Source: CAVSMC01 sp963798655
GTDB taxonomy: Bacteria > Pseudomonadota > Gammaproteobacteria > Burkholderiales > Casimicrobiaceae
Reading direction: 5' to 3'
Assembly (NCBI GenBank): GCA_963798655.1
Contig: CAWCUH010000004.1
Location: 992,001 to 1,056,000 of the forward strand
Length of the DNA: 64,000 nucleotides
The notes beneath the pieces were generated by a model. It was not told the DNA's origin. It worked only from the letters and a program-made list of their open reading frames with translations, and ran no database searches. Within the stretch, counting starts at the first letter, position 1, and every line of letters begins with the position of its first letter. Below, piece after piece: positions 33,082-42,235 of the stretch. The position numbers and the translations under genes are program-made.

Positions 33082-33866
33082 GCGCCCTTCAAACTCGACG
33101 CGACGTCGCCGCCGAGATACGCGGCGATGACCGCCTCGTTGCGCTGCACTTCGGCGGCCGACGCCTCGGCGATCTTCTTGCCGTAGTCGAGCACCAGCAC
33201 GCGATCGCAGACGGCCATTACGAGCTTCATGTCGTGCTCGATCAGCAGGATCGTCGTGCCGTCGCGGCGGATGCCTTCCAGCAGCCGCTTCAGCGACGCC
33301 GTCTCGGTCGCGTTCATGCCCGCGGCGGGCTCGTCGAGCGCGAGCAGCTTCGGCTCGGTCGCGAGCGCACGCGCGATCTCGAGCCGGCGCTGGTCGCCGT
33401 ACGCGAGATGCTTGGCGAGGTCGTTCGCGCGTCGCGCGACCCCGACGTAGTCGAGAAGCTCGTACGCGCGCTTCTCGATCTCCGCCTCCTCCGCCCGCGT
33501 TGCCGCGTCGCGGAAGATCGCGCCGGCGACTCCGGCGCGCGTGCGAACGTGCCGTCCGATCATCACGTTCTCGAGTGCGGACAGGTTCGCGAACAGCCGG
33601 ATGTTCTGGAAGGTTCGCCCGATGCCGCGAGCAGCCACCTCGTGCGGCTTGAGTCCCACGAGCGGCACGCCGTCGAAGGTGAACGTGCCAGCGTCGGCCG
33701 AGTAGATGCCGGTCAGCACGTTGAACAGGCTCGTCTTGCCGGCGCCGTTGGGGCCGATGAGGCCGTAGATCTCGCCGCGGTTGATCCAGAAGCTTACGTC
33801 AGCGAGCGCGTGAACGCCGCCGAAGCGCTTCGAGATGCCTTCCGCGGCGAGCAGCGCACCGCTCAC
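33078..33866 (-). CDS. livG: Branched-chain amino acid ABC transporter ATPase LivG
   Basis: 262 residues from a GTG at 33866 that overlaps the livM stop (GTGA). Walker A is GPNGAGKTSLF, the signature is LAYGDQRRLEIARAL and Walker B is LLALDEPAAGMN. GIGRTFQNIRLFANLSALENVMIG is the LivG-typical Q-loop region, in adjoining blocks. The ORF ends KGA, with the TGA overlapping the ATG of the first mini-ORF repeat. Together with LivF it energises the LivHM permease. Confidence 0.95.
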   Translation of the reverse strand: MSGALLAAEGISKRFGGVHALADVSFWINRGEIYGLIGPNGAGKTSLFNVLTGIYSADAGTFTFDGVPLVGLKPHEVAARGIGRTFQNIRLFANLSALENVMIGRHVRTRAGVAGAIFRDAATRAEEAEIEKRAYELLDYVGVARRANDLAKHLAYGDQRRLEIARALATEPKLLALDEPAAGMNATETASLKRLLEGIRRDGTTILLIEHDMKLVMAVCDRVLVLDYGKKIAEASAAEVQRNEAVIAAYLGGDVASSLKGA

Positions 33867-34954
33867 GCTTTCGCCGCTCCCGTCGCGCCCGCCTCGAGCT
33901 CGCGCTTGCGCACCGCCGATGGCATCAGCCCGGCCGGTCGGAACAGCATCATCAGCACCATCGCGAAGCCGAACAGCAGCATGCGGATCACTTCGGGATC
34001 GATGATCGAGCGCCCGAACACGGCAAGCTGCACCGGCTCGACCGTGTAGCGAAGCACCTCGGGCACGAACGACAGCAGCAGCGCGCCGACGATCACGCCG
34101 AAGATGTTGCCCATGCCGCCGAGCACGACCATCGAAAGGATCATGATCGACTCGACGAGAACGAAGCTCTCCGGGCTGATGAAGCCCTGCGTCGCCGCGA
34201 AGATGCCGCCCGACACGCCGCCGAACGACGCGCCCATCGCGAATGCGAGCAGCTTCAGGTTGCGCGTGTTGATGCCCATCGCGCGCGCGGCGATCTCGTC
34301 CTCGCGGATCGCCTCCCACGCGCGGCCGATGCGCGAGTCCTGCAGCCGCAGGTTGATGACGACGATGACGATCAGCACGCCGACGAGCAGGTAGTAGTAC
34401 TTGACCGGTCCGCTGAAGTCCAGGCCGCCGATCGTCTGCCGCGCCGAGAAGCTGAAGCCGCCGATGCGAAACGGATCGATCAGCGTGATGCCCTGCGCGC
34501 CGTTGGTGATGTTGACCGGCTGCGACAGGTTGTTCATGAAGATGCGCACGATCTCGCCGAACCCGAGCGTGACGATCGCGAGGTAGTCGCCGCGAAGCTT
34601 GAGCGTTGGTGCGCCGAGGATCACGCCGAAGAAGCACGCGAGCGCAGCGCCGATCGGCAGGATCACCCAGAACGGCAGGTGGATGTCGAACTGCGGGCTC
34701 GCGAGCAGCGCGTACGTGTACGCGCCGACGGCGTAGAACGCGATGTAGCCGAGGTCGAGCAGGCCGGCGAAGCCGACGACGATGTTCAGGCCGAGCGCGA
34801 GCAGCGCGTACAGCATCGCGAGGTTGAGGATGCGCACCCATGCCGTGCCGATCGACGCCAGCACGAACGGCAGCGCGACGAGCGCGACGGCGATCAGCGC
34901 GAGCCCGGCCCAGGCGAGGGCCGGCTTGGAGCGCGTGTCGAAAAAGGTGCGCAT
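33863..34954 (-). CDS. livM: Branched-chain amino acid ABC transporter permease LivM
   Basis: 363 residues from the ATG at 34954 (MRTFFDTRSKPALAWAG). It has about ten hydrophobic segments and the LivM signatures LNIVVGFAGLLDLGYIAFYAVGAY, LRGDYLAIVTLGFGEIVRI and the EAA-like loop RIGRAWEAIREDEIAARAMGIN. The conserved GGMGNIFGVIVGALLL segment lies near the C-terminus, which ends in a charged tail. It overlaps livG (GTGA) and follows livH after about 11 bp. It is the inner-membrane channel subunit together with LivH. Confidence 0.95.
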   Translation of the reverse strand: MRTFFDTRSKPALAWAGLALIAVALVALPFVLASIGTAWVRILNLAMLYALLALGLNIVVGFAGLLDLGYIAFYAVGAYTYALLASPQFDIHLPFWVILPIGAALACFFGVILGAPTLKLRGDYLAIVTLGFGEIVRIFMNNLSQPVNITNGAQGITLIDPFRIGGFSFSARQTIGGLDFSGPVKYYYLLVGVLIVIVVINLRLQDSRIGRAWEAIREDEIAARAMGINTRNLKLLAFAMGASFGGVSGGIFAATQGFISPESFVLVESIMILSMVVLGGMGNIFGVIVGALLLSFVPEVLRYTVEPVQLAVFGRSIIDPEVIRMLLFGFAMVLMMLFRPAGLMPSAVRKRELEAGATGAAKA

Positions 34955-34965
34955 CGTGCCTGGAG

Positions 34966-35970
34966 TTATGCGCGCTCGCCGACGCGCTCGCCGAGCAGTC
35001 CCGACGGGCGAAACACGAGCACGGCGATCAGCACGAAGAACGCGAACACGTCCTGGTAGTTCGAGCCGAAGACCGAGAGGTAAGGCTCGCTCTGACAGCG
35101 CTCGGCGATCGTCGCCGAGTACGGCGCGAGGCCGCACAGGTTGGTCAGATCGCCGATATAGCCGGCGCCGAGCGCCTCGATGACGCCGAGCAACAGGCCG
35201 CCGAGCATCGCGCCGCCCAGGTTGCCGATGCCGCCCAGCACCGCCGCGGAGAAGGCCTTCAGTCCCAGCAGGAAGCCCATCTGATAGTGCGCGATGCCGT
35301 AGTACGTGCCGACCATGACGCCCGCAACCGCGGCGAGGCCGGCGCCGACGATGAACGTGATCGAGATGACGACGTTCGCGTCGATGCCCATCAGCCCGGC
35401 GATCGCGAGGTTCTGCGACGTCGCGCGCATCGCAACGCCGAGCTTCGTCCGATAAACGAGAAGCAGCAGCCCGGCCATCATCAGGATCGACGTGGCGATG
35501 ATCGCGACCTGCACGTTGGTGATCGTCGCGCCGTTCGCCGTGCCCGTGATGTGGTACGGCACGACGGCGATGATCTGCGGAAACGGGATCGGGTTGCGGC
35601 TCCAGACCAGCAGCGCGAGATGCTGGAGGATGATGGAGAGGCCAATTGCGGTGATAAGCGGAGCGAGACGCGGCGCGTTGCGAAGCGGCCGGTATGCGAC
35701 GCGCTCGAGCGCATAGCCGACCGCCATGCAGACGGGGACCGCGATCAGCACGCCGGCGAGGACGATGACCAGCGGCGGCAGGCCCGTGTGCATGCCCACG
35801 AGCGTGCTGATCACGGTGAAAGCGACCATCGCGCCGATCATCACGACTTCGCCGTGCGCGAAGTTGATGAGCTGGATGATCCCGTAGACCATCGTGTAGC
35901 CGAGCGCGACGATCGCGTACACGCTGCCGAGCGTCAGGCCGTTGATCAACTGCTGAAGGAAGATGTCCAC
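34966..35970 (-). CDS. livH: Branched-chain amino acid ABC transporter permease LivH
   Basis: 334 residues from a GTG at 35970 (VDIFLQQLINGLTLGSVYA); the upstream extension of the frame is low-complexity and not conserved. About eight transmembrane segments. LivH landmarks are ALGYTMVYGIIQLINFAHGE, the AMRATSQNLAIAGLMGID cytoplasmic coupling loop and AVLGGIGNLGGAMLGGLLLG. A Cys-containing loop near residues 270-300 (LCGLAPYSATIAERCQ) is an unusual periplasmic insertion. It is separated from livK by 164 bp with an intrinsic terminator, so less permease than binding protein is expected. Confidence 0.94.
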   Translation of the reverse strand: MDIFLQQLINGLTLGSVYAIVALGYTMVYGIIQLINFAHGEVVMIGAMVAFTVISTLVGMHTGLPPLVIVLAGVLIAVPVCMAVGYALERVAYRPLRNAPRLAPLITAIGLSIILQHLALLVWSRNPIPFPQIIAVVPYHITGTANGATITNVQVAIIATSILMMAGLLLLVYRTKLGVAMRATSQNLAIAGLMGIDANVVISITFIVGAGLAAVAGVMVGTYYGIAHYQMGFLLGLKAFSAAVLGGIGNLGGAMLGGLLLGVIEALGAGYIGDLTNLCGLAPYSATIAERCQSEPYLSVFGSNYQDVFAFFVLIAVLVFRPSGLLGERVGERA

Positions 35971-36087
35971 GCGCGTTCGAGTCGGGCCGGCCGTCGGTCG
36001 CCGTCGCGGCGAGCCGTCTCGCGTCGGCGATTGTGGGGCGTGCGGCGTGTGCCGGCAATCCCCGTGTTGAAGCACATGCCGATAAAG

Positions 36088-36113
36088 GAACGGCGCCCCT
36101 CGGGACGCCGTTC
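36088..36113 (-). terminator. Intrinsic terminator/attenuator between livK and livH
   Basis: An 8-bp perfect stem (GAACGGCG, 36088-36095, paired with 36106-36113) with a 10-nt loop; on the minus strand it is followed by CTTTAT. It lies 22 bp after the livK stop. Such hairpins let the abundant binding protein be made in excess of the permease genes downstream. The short U-tract suggests partial termination. Confidence 0.65.
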
Positions 36114-36134
36114 GCTTTCGTCGACGGCTGCCGA

Positions 36135-37460
36135 CTACTTCTTCGGCGCTTCCTTCGCCATCTCGCCGCCCTTCTTCATGTCGTCCTTCGCCGGAGCCAT
36201 TGCGCCACCCGCGGGAGCCATCGCGCCTGCTGCGGGCGCCGCGGCCGGCGCGCCCGCGCTTGCGAGCATCTGCGTCTTGCCCGCCTTGATGATCGCGACC
36301 GGCTCGACCTTGCCGTTCTTCATGGCGAAGATCGTCATCTCGGCGTCCTTGCGGTCGCCCTTCTCGTCGAACTCGATGTGGCCGGTTGCGCCGTCGAACT
36401 TGATCTTCGCGATCTCGGTGATGACCTTCGCGGGATCGGTCGAGTCCGCGTTCTGCATCGCCTGGATCGCGATGTTCGCCGCGTCGTAGAAGAACGGTGC
36501 GTACTGCTTCACCTCGCCGTACTTCTTCGTGAACGCGTCCTGGAAGTCCTTCGACGCCATCTGCGTCGGGATGCCGGCCTGCGAGCAGATCATGCCTTCG
36601 GCCGCTTCGCCTGCGAGCTTCGTCATCTCGCTCGTGCAGGCGCCGTCGCCGTACGCGAACTGCGCCTTGATGCCGAGCTCGCGCGCCTGCTTGATCATCG
36701 GACCGCCGGTTGCATCCATGCCGCCGTAGAAGATCACGTCGGGGTTGCGGCCCTTCATCTTGGTGAGGATCGCCTTGAAGTCGGTCGCCTTGTCGTTCGT
36801 CTTCTCGCGCATCAGCACCTGTACGCCGGCGGCCTTGAGCGTCTTCTCGACTTCGTTCGCGAGCCCTTCGCCGTACGCGGTCGCGTCGTCGGCGATCGCG
36901 ACCTTCTTCGCCTTCAGCTCGTTCGCGATATAGGCGGCGACCGCAGGACCCTGTTGGTCGTCGCGGCCGACGGTACGGAAGACGTTCTTGAAGCCCTGCT
37001 CGGTCAGCTTGGGATTCGTCGCCGAGCCCGAGATCATCGGGATGCCGGCCTGGTTGTACACGGCGGAGGCGGGGATCGACACGCCGGAATTGAGGTGACC
37101 GATGACGGCGACGACCTTGGCGTCGACGAGCTTCTGCGCGACCGTCGGACCCATCTTCGGGTCGGCCTGGTCGTCTTCGCTCTGCATCTCGAACTTGACG
37201 AGCTTGCCGCCGATCTTGATCTTCTTGTCGTTCGCCTGGTCGACGGCAAGGTGGACGCCGTTCTCATCGTCCTTGCCGAGGTGCGCGATGCCGCCCGTCA
37301 GCGGGCCCGCGTGGCCGATCTTGACGGTGATCGTCTCTTCCACCGGTGCGGCGGCTTTCGGCGCCTCGGCGGTCTTCTTCGGTTCTTCCTTGCTGCAGCC
37401 GTACGCCGTCACCAGCGCGGCCGCGACGAGCGTCAAGCCGAGCTTGCGGGTAATCGTCAT
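36135..37460 (-). CDS. livK: Branched-chain amino acid ABC transporter substrate-binding lipoprotein (LivK-like)
   Basis: 441 residues from the ATG at 37460 with a GGAG Shine-Dalgarno. The N-terminus MTITRKLGLTLVAAALVTAYGC has a lipobox-like end (A-Y-G-C), so it is probably a lipoprotein. The periplasmic type I fold is seen in IGHAGPLTGGIAHLGKDDENG, VIGHLNSGVSIPAS, IPMISGSATNPKLTEQG and GGMDATGGPMIKQARELG blocks. The last about 40 residues form an Ala/Pro/Met-rich, Lys-rich tail not seen in typical LivK. A strong promoter lies upstream (37500-37528) and a terminator downstream. Confidence 0.93.
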   Translation of the reverse strand: MTITRKLGLTLVAAALVTAYGCSKEEPKKTAEAPKAAAPVEETITVKIGHAGPLTGGIAHLGKDDENGVHLAVDQANDKKIKIGGKLVKFEMQSEDDQADPKMGPTVAQKLVDAKVVAVIGHLNSGVSIPASAVYNQAGIPMISGSATNPKLTEQGFKNVFRTVGRDDQQGPAVAAYIANELKAKKVAIADDATAYGEGLANEVEKTLKAAGVQVLMREKTNDKATDFKAILTKMKGRNPDVIFYGGMDATGGPMIKQARELGIKAQFAYGDGACTSEMTKLAGEAAEGMICSQAGIPTQMASKDFQDAFTKKYGEVKQYAPFFYDAANIAIQAMQNADSTDPAKVITEIAKIKFDGATGHIEFDEKGDRKDAEMTIFAMKNGKVEPVAIIKAGKTQMLASAGAPAAAPAAGAMAPAGGAMAPAKDDMKKGGEMAKEAPKK

Positions 37461-37801
37461 GGGGGTGTCTCCGGAAAGAGGGGGCAAGAACAACCGCGAA
37501 TTATTTGCCGACGGCTTTCGGGTGTCAATCCAAACGACGTGGTCATTGCTCCGCTCAACGACGGTTCGGCGCGTCACCGAGCATCCGATCGGCGTACGGC
37601 GCAGCCCGTCGCAGTGCGCTTGTCGCCGGTGTGCGCGTCCCATAAGCTTCCGTCGCTTGACGCACGCCGGGGCACGGCGCGCGAATCCGAGGCGGCGTCC
37701 GGGCGCATCCAAGCCCGGTGAGCCGCGATTTCGGCGGCCGCATCACGGCGGCCGCTCGACTGGGGTCGGAGCGTCGTCGACCGGACGACGGGGGAGTGGG
37801 G
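37461..37801. other. 341-bp intergenic region between divergent livK and the RND adaptor gene
   Basis: No gene is supported here. It holds the livK promoter at its left end and an unrecognised region before the RND adaptor at its right end. Two GC-rich inverted repeats of moderate strength are present (near 37725-37750, GGCGGCCGC-type). A plus-strand promoter for the efflux operon is not evident, so a regulator may be needed. Confidence 0.6.
37500..37528 (-). promoter_or_regulatory. sigma70 promoter of livK
   Basis: On the minus strand a perfect -35 TTGACA (37523-37528) and a -10 AATAAT (37500-37505) are separated by exactly 17 bp. It sits about 40 bp before the livK start and is the best-matching promoter found in the window. 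Confidence 0.8.
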
Positions 37802-38962
37802 ATGGCGGGTTTCTGGACGCGGCGGCGCGCGGTCGGTGCGATCGCCGGGATCATCGTCGTGGCGGCGCTCGCGGCCGGCATTTCGGCGCGGCTCGCCGCG
37901 CGCAAGGCCGAAGCCGATGCGAAGGCGCGTGCGGCGCTGGTGACGCTCGAGTTCGGCCCGGCGGATTTGACGCACGTCGAGCGCCAGCCGATGGCGCGCT
38001 GGCTTCCCGTCTCGGGCACGCTGCAGCCGGTCAGGCAGGCCACGGTGAAAGCGAAGGTGTCCGGGGACGTCCGCCAGATCCTCGTGCGCGAAGGCGACCC
38101 GGTCCGCGAAGGCCAGGTGCTGGGCCGCATCGACACCGCCGATCTCGAGGCGAAGCTGCTCGAGCGCCAGGGCGCGCTCGAATCGGCGCGCGCGCAGCTC
38201 GCGCTCGCCGGCAAGACGCGCTCGACGAACCAGGCGTTGCTCAAGCAGAGCTTCATCTCGCAGAACGCGTACGACAGCTCGGAGTCGAGCTACAACGTCT
38301 CGCTCGGCAGCGTGAAGTCCGCCGAGGCGCAGCTGACGATCGCGAGGAACGCGCTGCGCGACGCCGTCGTGATCGCGCCGCTCACGGGCACCGTCGCCAA
38401 GCGGCACGTGCAGCCGGGCGAGAAGGTCGCGTTCGACTCGCCGCTCATCACGCTGGTCGATCTGCGCGACCTCGAGGTGCAGGCGCTCGTGCCCGCGGTC
38501 GACGTCCCCGAGCTCGCGATCGGCATGCCCGTCGAGCTCGTCATCGACGGCTTCGGCGAGCGCCGCTTCAATGGGCGCGTCGAGCGCATCAATCCGGCGA
38601 CCGAGCCCGGCACGCGCGCGTTTCTCGTGTACGTCGGGATCCGCAACGCCGACCTCTCGGTGCGCAGCGGCATGTTCGCGACCGGCCGCATCGCGCTCGC
38701 CGCGCAGAAGGACGTGCCGACGCTGCCTTCGACCGCCGTGCGTACCGAGGCCGGACAGACCTACATCTGGACGATCGCGCAGGGCAAGCTCGCGCGCCGC
38801 TTCGTCGTCATCGGCCGGCGCGACGACGAGAGCGGCCGCGTCGAGCTGCGCACCGAGCTCGCGCCCGACACGCCGGTGCTCGCGTCGCGCTTCGACAACC
38901 TCAAGGAAGGCGCAGCGGTGATCGTGCGGGCGTCGACGGCCGAACAGGCGAAGTCGGGCTGA
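37802..38962 (+). CDS. RND efflux periplasmic adaptor (membrane fusion protein)
   Basis: 386 residues from the ATG at 37802, chosen because a GGGGGAG Shine-Dalgarno precedes it. One N-terminal membrane anchor (about residues 10-30, AVGAIAGIIVVAALAAGI). The lipoyl/hairpin region VSGTLQPVRQATVKAKVSG ... VREGDPVREGQVLGRIDTADL, a coiled-coil arm of about 60 residues and the beta-barrel IAPLTGTVAKRHVQPGEKV follow. It links the inner-membrane pump to an outer-membrane TolC protein. It is followed by the RND permease after a 107-bp gap that contains a dispersed palindrome. Confidence 0.93.
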   Translation: MAGFWTRRRAVGAIAGIIVVAALAAGISARLAARKAEADAKARAALVTLEFGPADLTHVERQPMARWLPVSGTLQPVRQATVKAKVSGDVRQILVREGDPVREGQVLGRIDTADLEAKLLERQGALESARAQLALAGKTRSTNQALLKQSFISQNAYDSSESSYNVSLGSVKSAEAQLTIARNALRDAVVIAPLTGTVAKRHVQPGEKVAFDSPLITLVDLRDLEVQALVPAVDVPELAIGMPVELVIDGFGERRFNGRVERINPATEPGTRAFLVYVGIRNADLSVRSGMFATGRIALAAQKDVPTLPSTAVRTEAGQTYIWTIAQGKLARRFVVIGRRDDESGRVELRTELAPDTPVLASRFDNLKEGAAVIVRASTAEQAKSG

Positions 38963-38979
38963 TGACGCGCCATCCGAAC

Positions 38980-39052
38980 GTCGTCCCCGCGAAGGCGGGG
39001 ACCCAGCGTCTTTCGCACCAGGCCGCTGGATTCCCGCCTTCGCGGGAATGAC
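38980..39052. repeat. Dispersed proteobacterial palindromic repeat (GTCATTCCCGCG type)
   Basis: The left half GTCGTCCCCGCGAAGGCGGG (38980 onward) and the inverted right half ending CGCGGGAATGAC (39026-39052) are imperfect complements, ending in CTGGATTCCCGCC at the centre-right. This is the widespread proteobacterial intergenic palindrome whose conceptual translation reads HSREGGNP and VPAFAGTT. It sits in the gap between the RND adaptor and permease genes of one transcription unit, where it could form an mRNA stem that stabilises or separates the two messages. Confidence 0.85.
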
Positions 39053-39069
39053 GAACTGCGAGGTTCACC

Positions 39070-42000
39070 ATGTGGATCACCCGCGTCTCGATCCGTAACC
39101 CCGTCTTCGCGACGATGTTCATGGTCGGCATCGCCGTGCTCGGCCTGTTCGCGTACAGCCGGCTGCGCGTGGAGCAGATGCCCGACGTGAACCTGCCGTA
39201 CGTGCTCGTGCTCACCAGCTATCCGGGCTCGTCGCCGGAGGTCGTCGAGAACGACGTGACGAAGCCGATCGAGTATGCGATCAACACGGTCGCCGGCGTG
39301 TCGATGATCCGCTCGAACTCGCGCGAGGGTCGCAGCGAGGTCTTCGCCGAGTTCCGGATGTCGACCGACATGACGCGCGCGATGCAGGACGTCCGCGACA
39401 AGATCGCGCAGGTGCGGCCGGGCTTCCCCCGCGACGTCAGGGATCCGATGGTGATCCGCATCCAGGACGAGAACCAGCAGGCGGTCATGCAGATCGCGGT
39501 GCTGTCGCCGACGGCGGGGCTGCGCGAGCTCACATCGCTCACCGACCAGGTCATCGTCAAGGCGCTCGAGAACGTGCCCGGCGTCGCGCGCATCGACGTC
39601 AACGGCCGCGTGACGCGGCAGATCCTGATCCGCATCAAGCCCGCGGCCGTCAACGCGCTCGGCATCGGCGTCGACCAGGTGATGAACGCCGTGCGTGCGG
39701 CGAACCAGGACGTCCCGGCCGGGCGCATCACCAGCGGCAGGAGCGACACCGTCGTGCGCGTCGAGGGCAAGATCAAGGATCCGGCGCAGTTCGCGCGGAT
39801 CATCGTCGCGCAGCAGGGCGCCGGGCAGGTGTACCTGTCGCAGGTCGCCGACGTCATCGACGGCGAGAAGGACCTCGACTCGATTGCGCGCATCAACGGC
39901 CGGCCGTCGATCACGCTCGACCTGCAGAAGGCGCAGGACGCGAACATCGTCGAGACCGGCCAGGGCATCAGGCGGGCGCTCGACGAGCTGCGGCCGCGCC
40001 TGCCTGCCGATGTCGAGCTGCGCGTCGCGTACTCGACGGCCGATCAGGTCGAGTCGAGCGTCAATCGCGTCAAGCAGACGATCGTCGAGGGCGCGCTGCT
40101 CACCGTGCTGATCGTGTTCCTGTTCCTGCACAGCTGGCGCAGCACGGTGATCACCGGCCTCACTCTGCCGATCTCGGTGATCGCGACGTTCATCGCGCTG
40201 TACGCGTTCGGCTTCACGCTGAACTTCCTCACGCTGATGGCGCTGTCGCTCACGATCGGCCTTCTGATCGACGATGCGATCGTCGTGCGCGAGAACATCG
40301 TGCGCCATCTCGCGATGGGCAAGAGCCACGTCGCCGCCGCGCAACAGGCGACCGACGAGATCGGACTCGCGGTGATGGCGACGACGTTCGCGATCGTCGC
40401 GGTGTTCGTGCCGATCGCGTTCATGAGCGGCATCGTCGGCCGCTTCTTCTTCCAGTTCGGCCTGACGGTCGCCGTCGCCGTGCTGGTGTCGCTGTTCGTG
40501 AGCTTCACGCTCGATCCGATGCTCTCGTCGGTGTGGCGCGATCCGCCGGGATCACGCTTCGCGCGCGTGCCGTGGCTCGGCCGCTTCATGGATCGCGTCG
40601 AGGCGGCGATCGAGTGGATCCATCGTGTCTACGGCGACGTGCTCGAATGGGCGCTCGCGCATCGCAAGAGCGTCGTCGCGATCGCGGTGGCCACGTTCGC
40701 CGCGAGCTTCGGCCTCGTGCCGCTGGTCGGCACGGAATTCATTCCCGAAGCGGATGCCGGGCTCATCGCGTTGCGACTCAACACGCCGGTCGGCTCGAGC
40801 CTCGAGTACACCGACTCGAAGGTGCGGCAGGTCGAGGACGTGCTGAAGACGATCCCCGAGGTCGCGCTCGCGATCACGACCGTCGGCACCGAAGAGGGCC
40901 GCAACTACGCGCGGATCAACCTGCGGCTCACCGATCGCGCGAAGCGCTCGCGCTCGCAGAAGCAGGTGGAGCGCTCGATCCGCGCCGCGCTGAAGCCGAT
41001 TCCAGGGATCGAGCCGACATTCGGCTTCGACCGGCCCGTCTGGGTCAACTTGCTCGGTCCCGACCCGCAGACTATGACGCGGCTGCTGAACGAGTTCGCC
41101 CAGAAGGTCGCGCAGGTGCCGGGCATCGCCGACCTCGAGCTCTCCGAGAAGGCGTTGACGCCCGCGCTGTCGATCCGGCTCAACAACGACCAGGCGGCCG
41201 AGCTCGGCATCACCGTGCAGCAGGTCGGCGCGACGATCCGACCGCTGCTCGCCGGCGACACGGTGAGCTACTGGCTCGCGCCGGACGGGCAGAACTACGA
41301 AGTCAACGTGCAGCTGCCGAAGGACCAGCGGCGGCTGTCCGCCGACCTCGGCAACCTGTACCTGACGACGAACAAGAAGGGACCGGACGGCGAGGCGCGG
41401 ATGGTTCCGCTGCGCCAGGTGGCCGAGATCGTCGAGTCGACCAGCGCGCCGCTGATCAAGCGCCAGCAGCTGCAGCGGCGCGTCGCGCTGTACGCGAACG
41501 CCGAGGGACGGCCATCAGGCGACGTGAACAAGGACGTGCAGAAGATCATCGAAGCGACGAAGCTGCCGCCGGGCTACCGCTTCGACGTCGGCGGCCAGGC
41601 GAAGGACCAGAAGGAATCGTTCGAGGCGGCGATGGCGGCGCTCGGTCTCGCCGTCGTGTTCATCTATCTGATCCTCGCGTCGCAGTTCGCGAGCTTCACG
41701 CAGCCGCTCGCGATCATGGCCTCGCTGCCGTTCTCGCTCACCGGCGTGTTTCTCGCGCTGCTTCTGACCGGGACGACGCTCAATCTCTTCTCGATGATCG
41801 GCTTCATCATGCTGATGGGCCTCGTCACCAAGAACGCGATCCTGCTGGTCGACTTCGCGAACCGGGCGCGCCGCGCCGGCGCGAGCCTTCACGACGCGCT
41901 GCTCACCGCGGGCCAGGTGCGGCTGCGGCCGATCCTGATGACGACGGCGGCGATGATCGGCGGCATGACGCCGCTCGCGCTCGGGCTCGGCGACGGCGGC

Positions 42001-42183
42001 GAGACGCAGGCGCCGATGGGACGCGCGATCATCGGCGGCGTGATCACGTCGACGCTGCTCACGCTGGTCGTCGTGCCGGTTCTCTACACGTGGCTCGATC
42101 GGCTGGCGGAATGGCGCAACGCGCGTCGCACCGCGCGCGCGCACGTCCACGGCGTCGAAGAGCAACGGGCTGCCGCCGACTGA
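39070..42183 (+). CDS. RND multidrug-type efflux permease
   Basis: 1037 residues, the normal length of the HAE-1/AcrB-like family, with 12 transmembrane helices (one at the N-terminus, six centred on 335-550, the rest beyond 860). The proton-relay aspartates are in SLTIGLLIDDAIVVRENIVRH (TM4). The N-terminal MWITRVSIRNPVFATMFMVG is typical. GRFFFQFGLTVAVAVLVSLFVSFTLDPML and the late GLVTKNAILLVDFANRARR are also diagnostic. Together with the upstream adaptor and the TolC-like protein at 43259 it would make a tripartite pump. Substrate specificity is unknown. Confidence 0.96.
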   Translation: MWITRVSIRNPVFATMFMVGIAVLGLFAYSRLRVEQMPDVNLPYVLVLTSYPGSSPEVVENDVTKPIEYAINTVAGVSMIRSNSREGRSEVFAEFRMSTDMTRAMQDVRDKIAQVRPGFPRDVRDPMVIRIQDENQQAVMQIAVLSPTAGLRELTSLTDQVIVKALENVPGVARIDVNGRVTRQILIRIKPAAVNALGIGVDQVMNAVRAANQDVPAGRITSGRSDTVVRVEGKIKDPAQFARIIVAQQGAGQVYLSQVADVIDGEKDLDSIARINGRPSITLDLQKAQDANIVETGQGIRRALDELRPRLPADVELRVAYSTADQVESSVNRVKQTIVEGALLTVLIVFLFLHSWRSTVITGLTLPISVIATFIALYAFGFTLNFLTLMALSLTIGLLIDDAIVVRENIVRHLAMGKSHVAAAQQATDEIGLAVMATTFAIVAVFVPIAFMSGIVGRFFFQFGLTVAVAVLVSLFVSFTLDPMLSSVWRDPPGSRFARVPWLGRFMDRVEAAIEWIHRVYGDVLEWALAHRKSVVAIAVATFAASFGLVPLVGTEFIPEADAGLIALRLNTPVGSSLEYTDSKVRQVEDVLKTIPEVALAITTVGTEEGRNYARINLRLTDRAKRSRSQKQVERSIRAALKPIPGIEPTFGFDRPVWVNLLGPDPQTMTRLLNEFAQKVAQVPGIADLELSEKALTPALSIRLNNDQAAELGITVQQVGATIRPLLAGDTVSYWLAPDGQNYEVNVQLPKDQRRLSADLGNLYLTTNKKGPDGEARMVPLRQVAEIVESTSAPLIKRQQLQRRVALYANAEGRPSGDVNKDVQKIIEATKLPPGYRFDVGGQAKDQKESFEAAMAALGLAVVFIYLILASQFASFTQPLAIMASLPFSLTGVFLALLLTGTTLNLFSMIGFIMLMGLVTKNAILLVDFANRARRAGASLHDALLTAGQVRLRPILMTTAAMIGGMTPLALGLGDGGETQAPMGRAIIGGVITSTLLTLVVVPVLYTWLDRLAEWRNARRTARAHVHGVEEQRAAAD

Positions 42184-42235
42184 CATGCGATAATGGCGCG
42201 CTCGCGGTGTGGGCATCGCATCGCGTACCCCGACA

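Noticed and set aside
39001..39215. Minus-strand ORF with HSREGGNP and VPAFAGTT phrases
   Set aside because: These words are the usual conceptual translation of the dispersed GTCATTCCCGCG repeat, not a protein.
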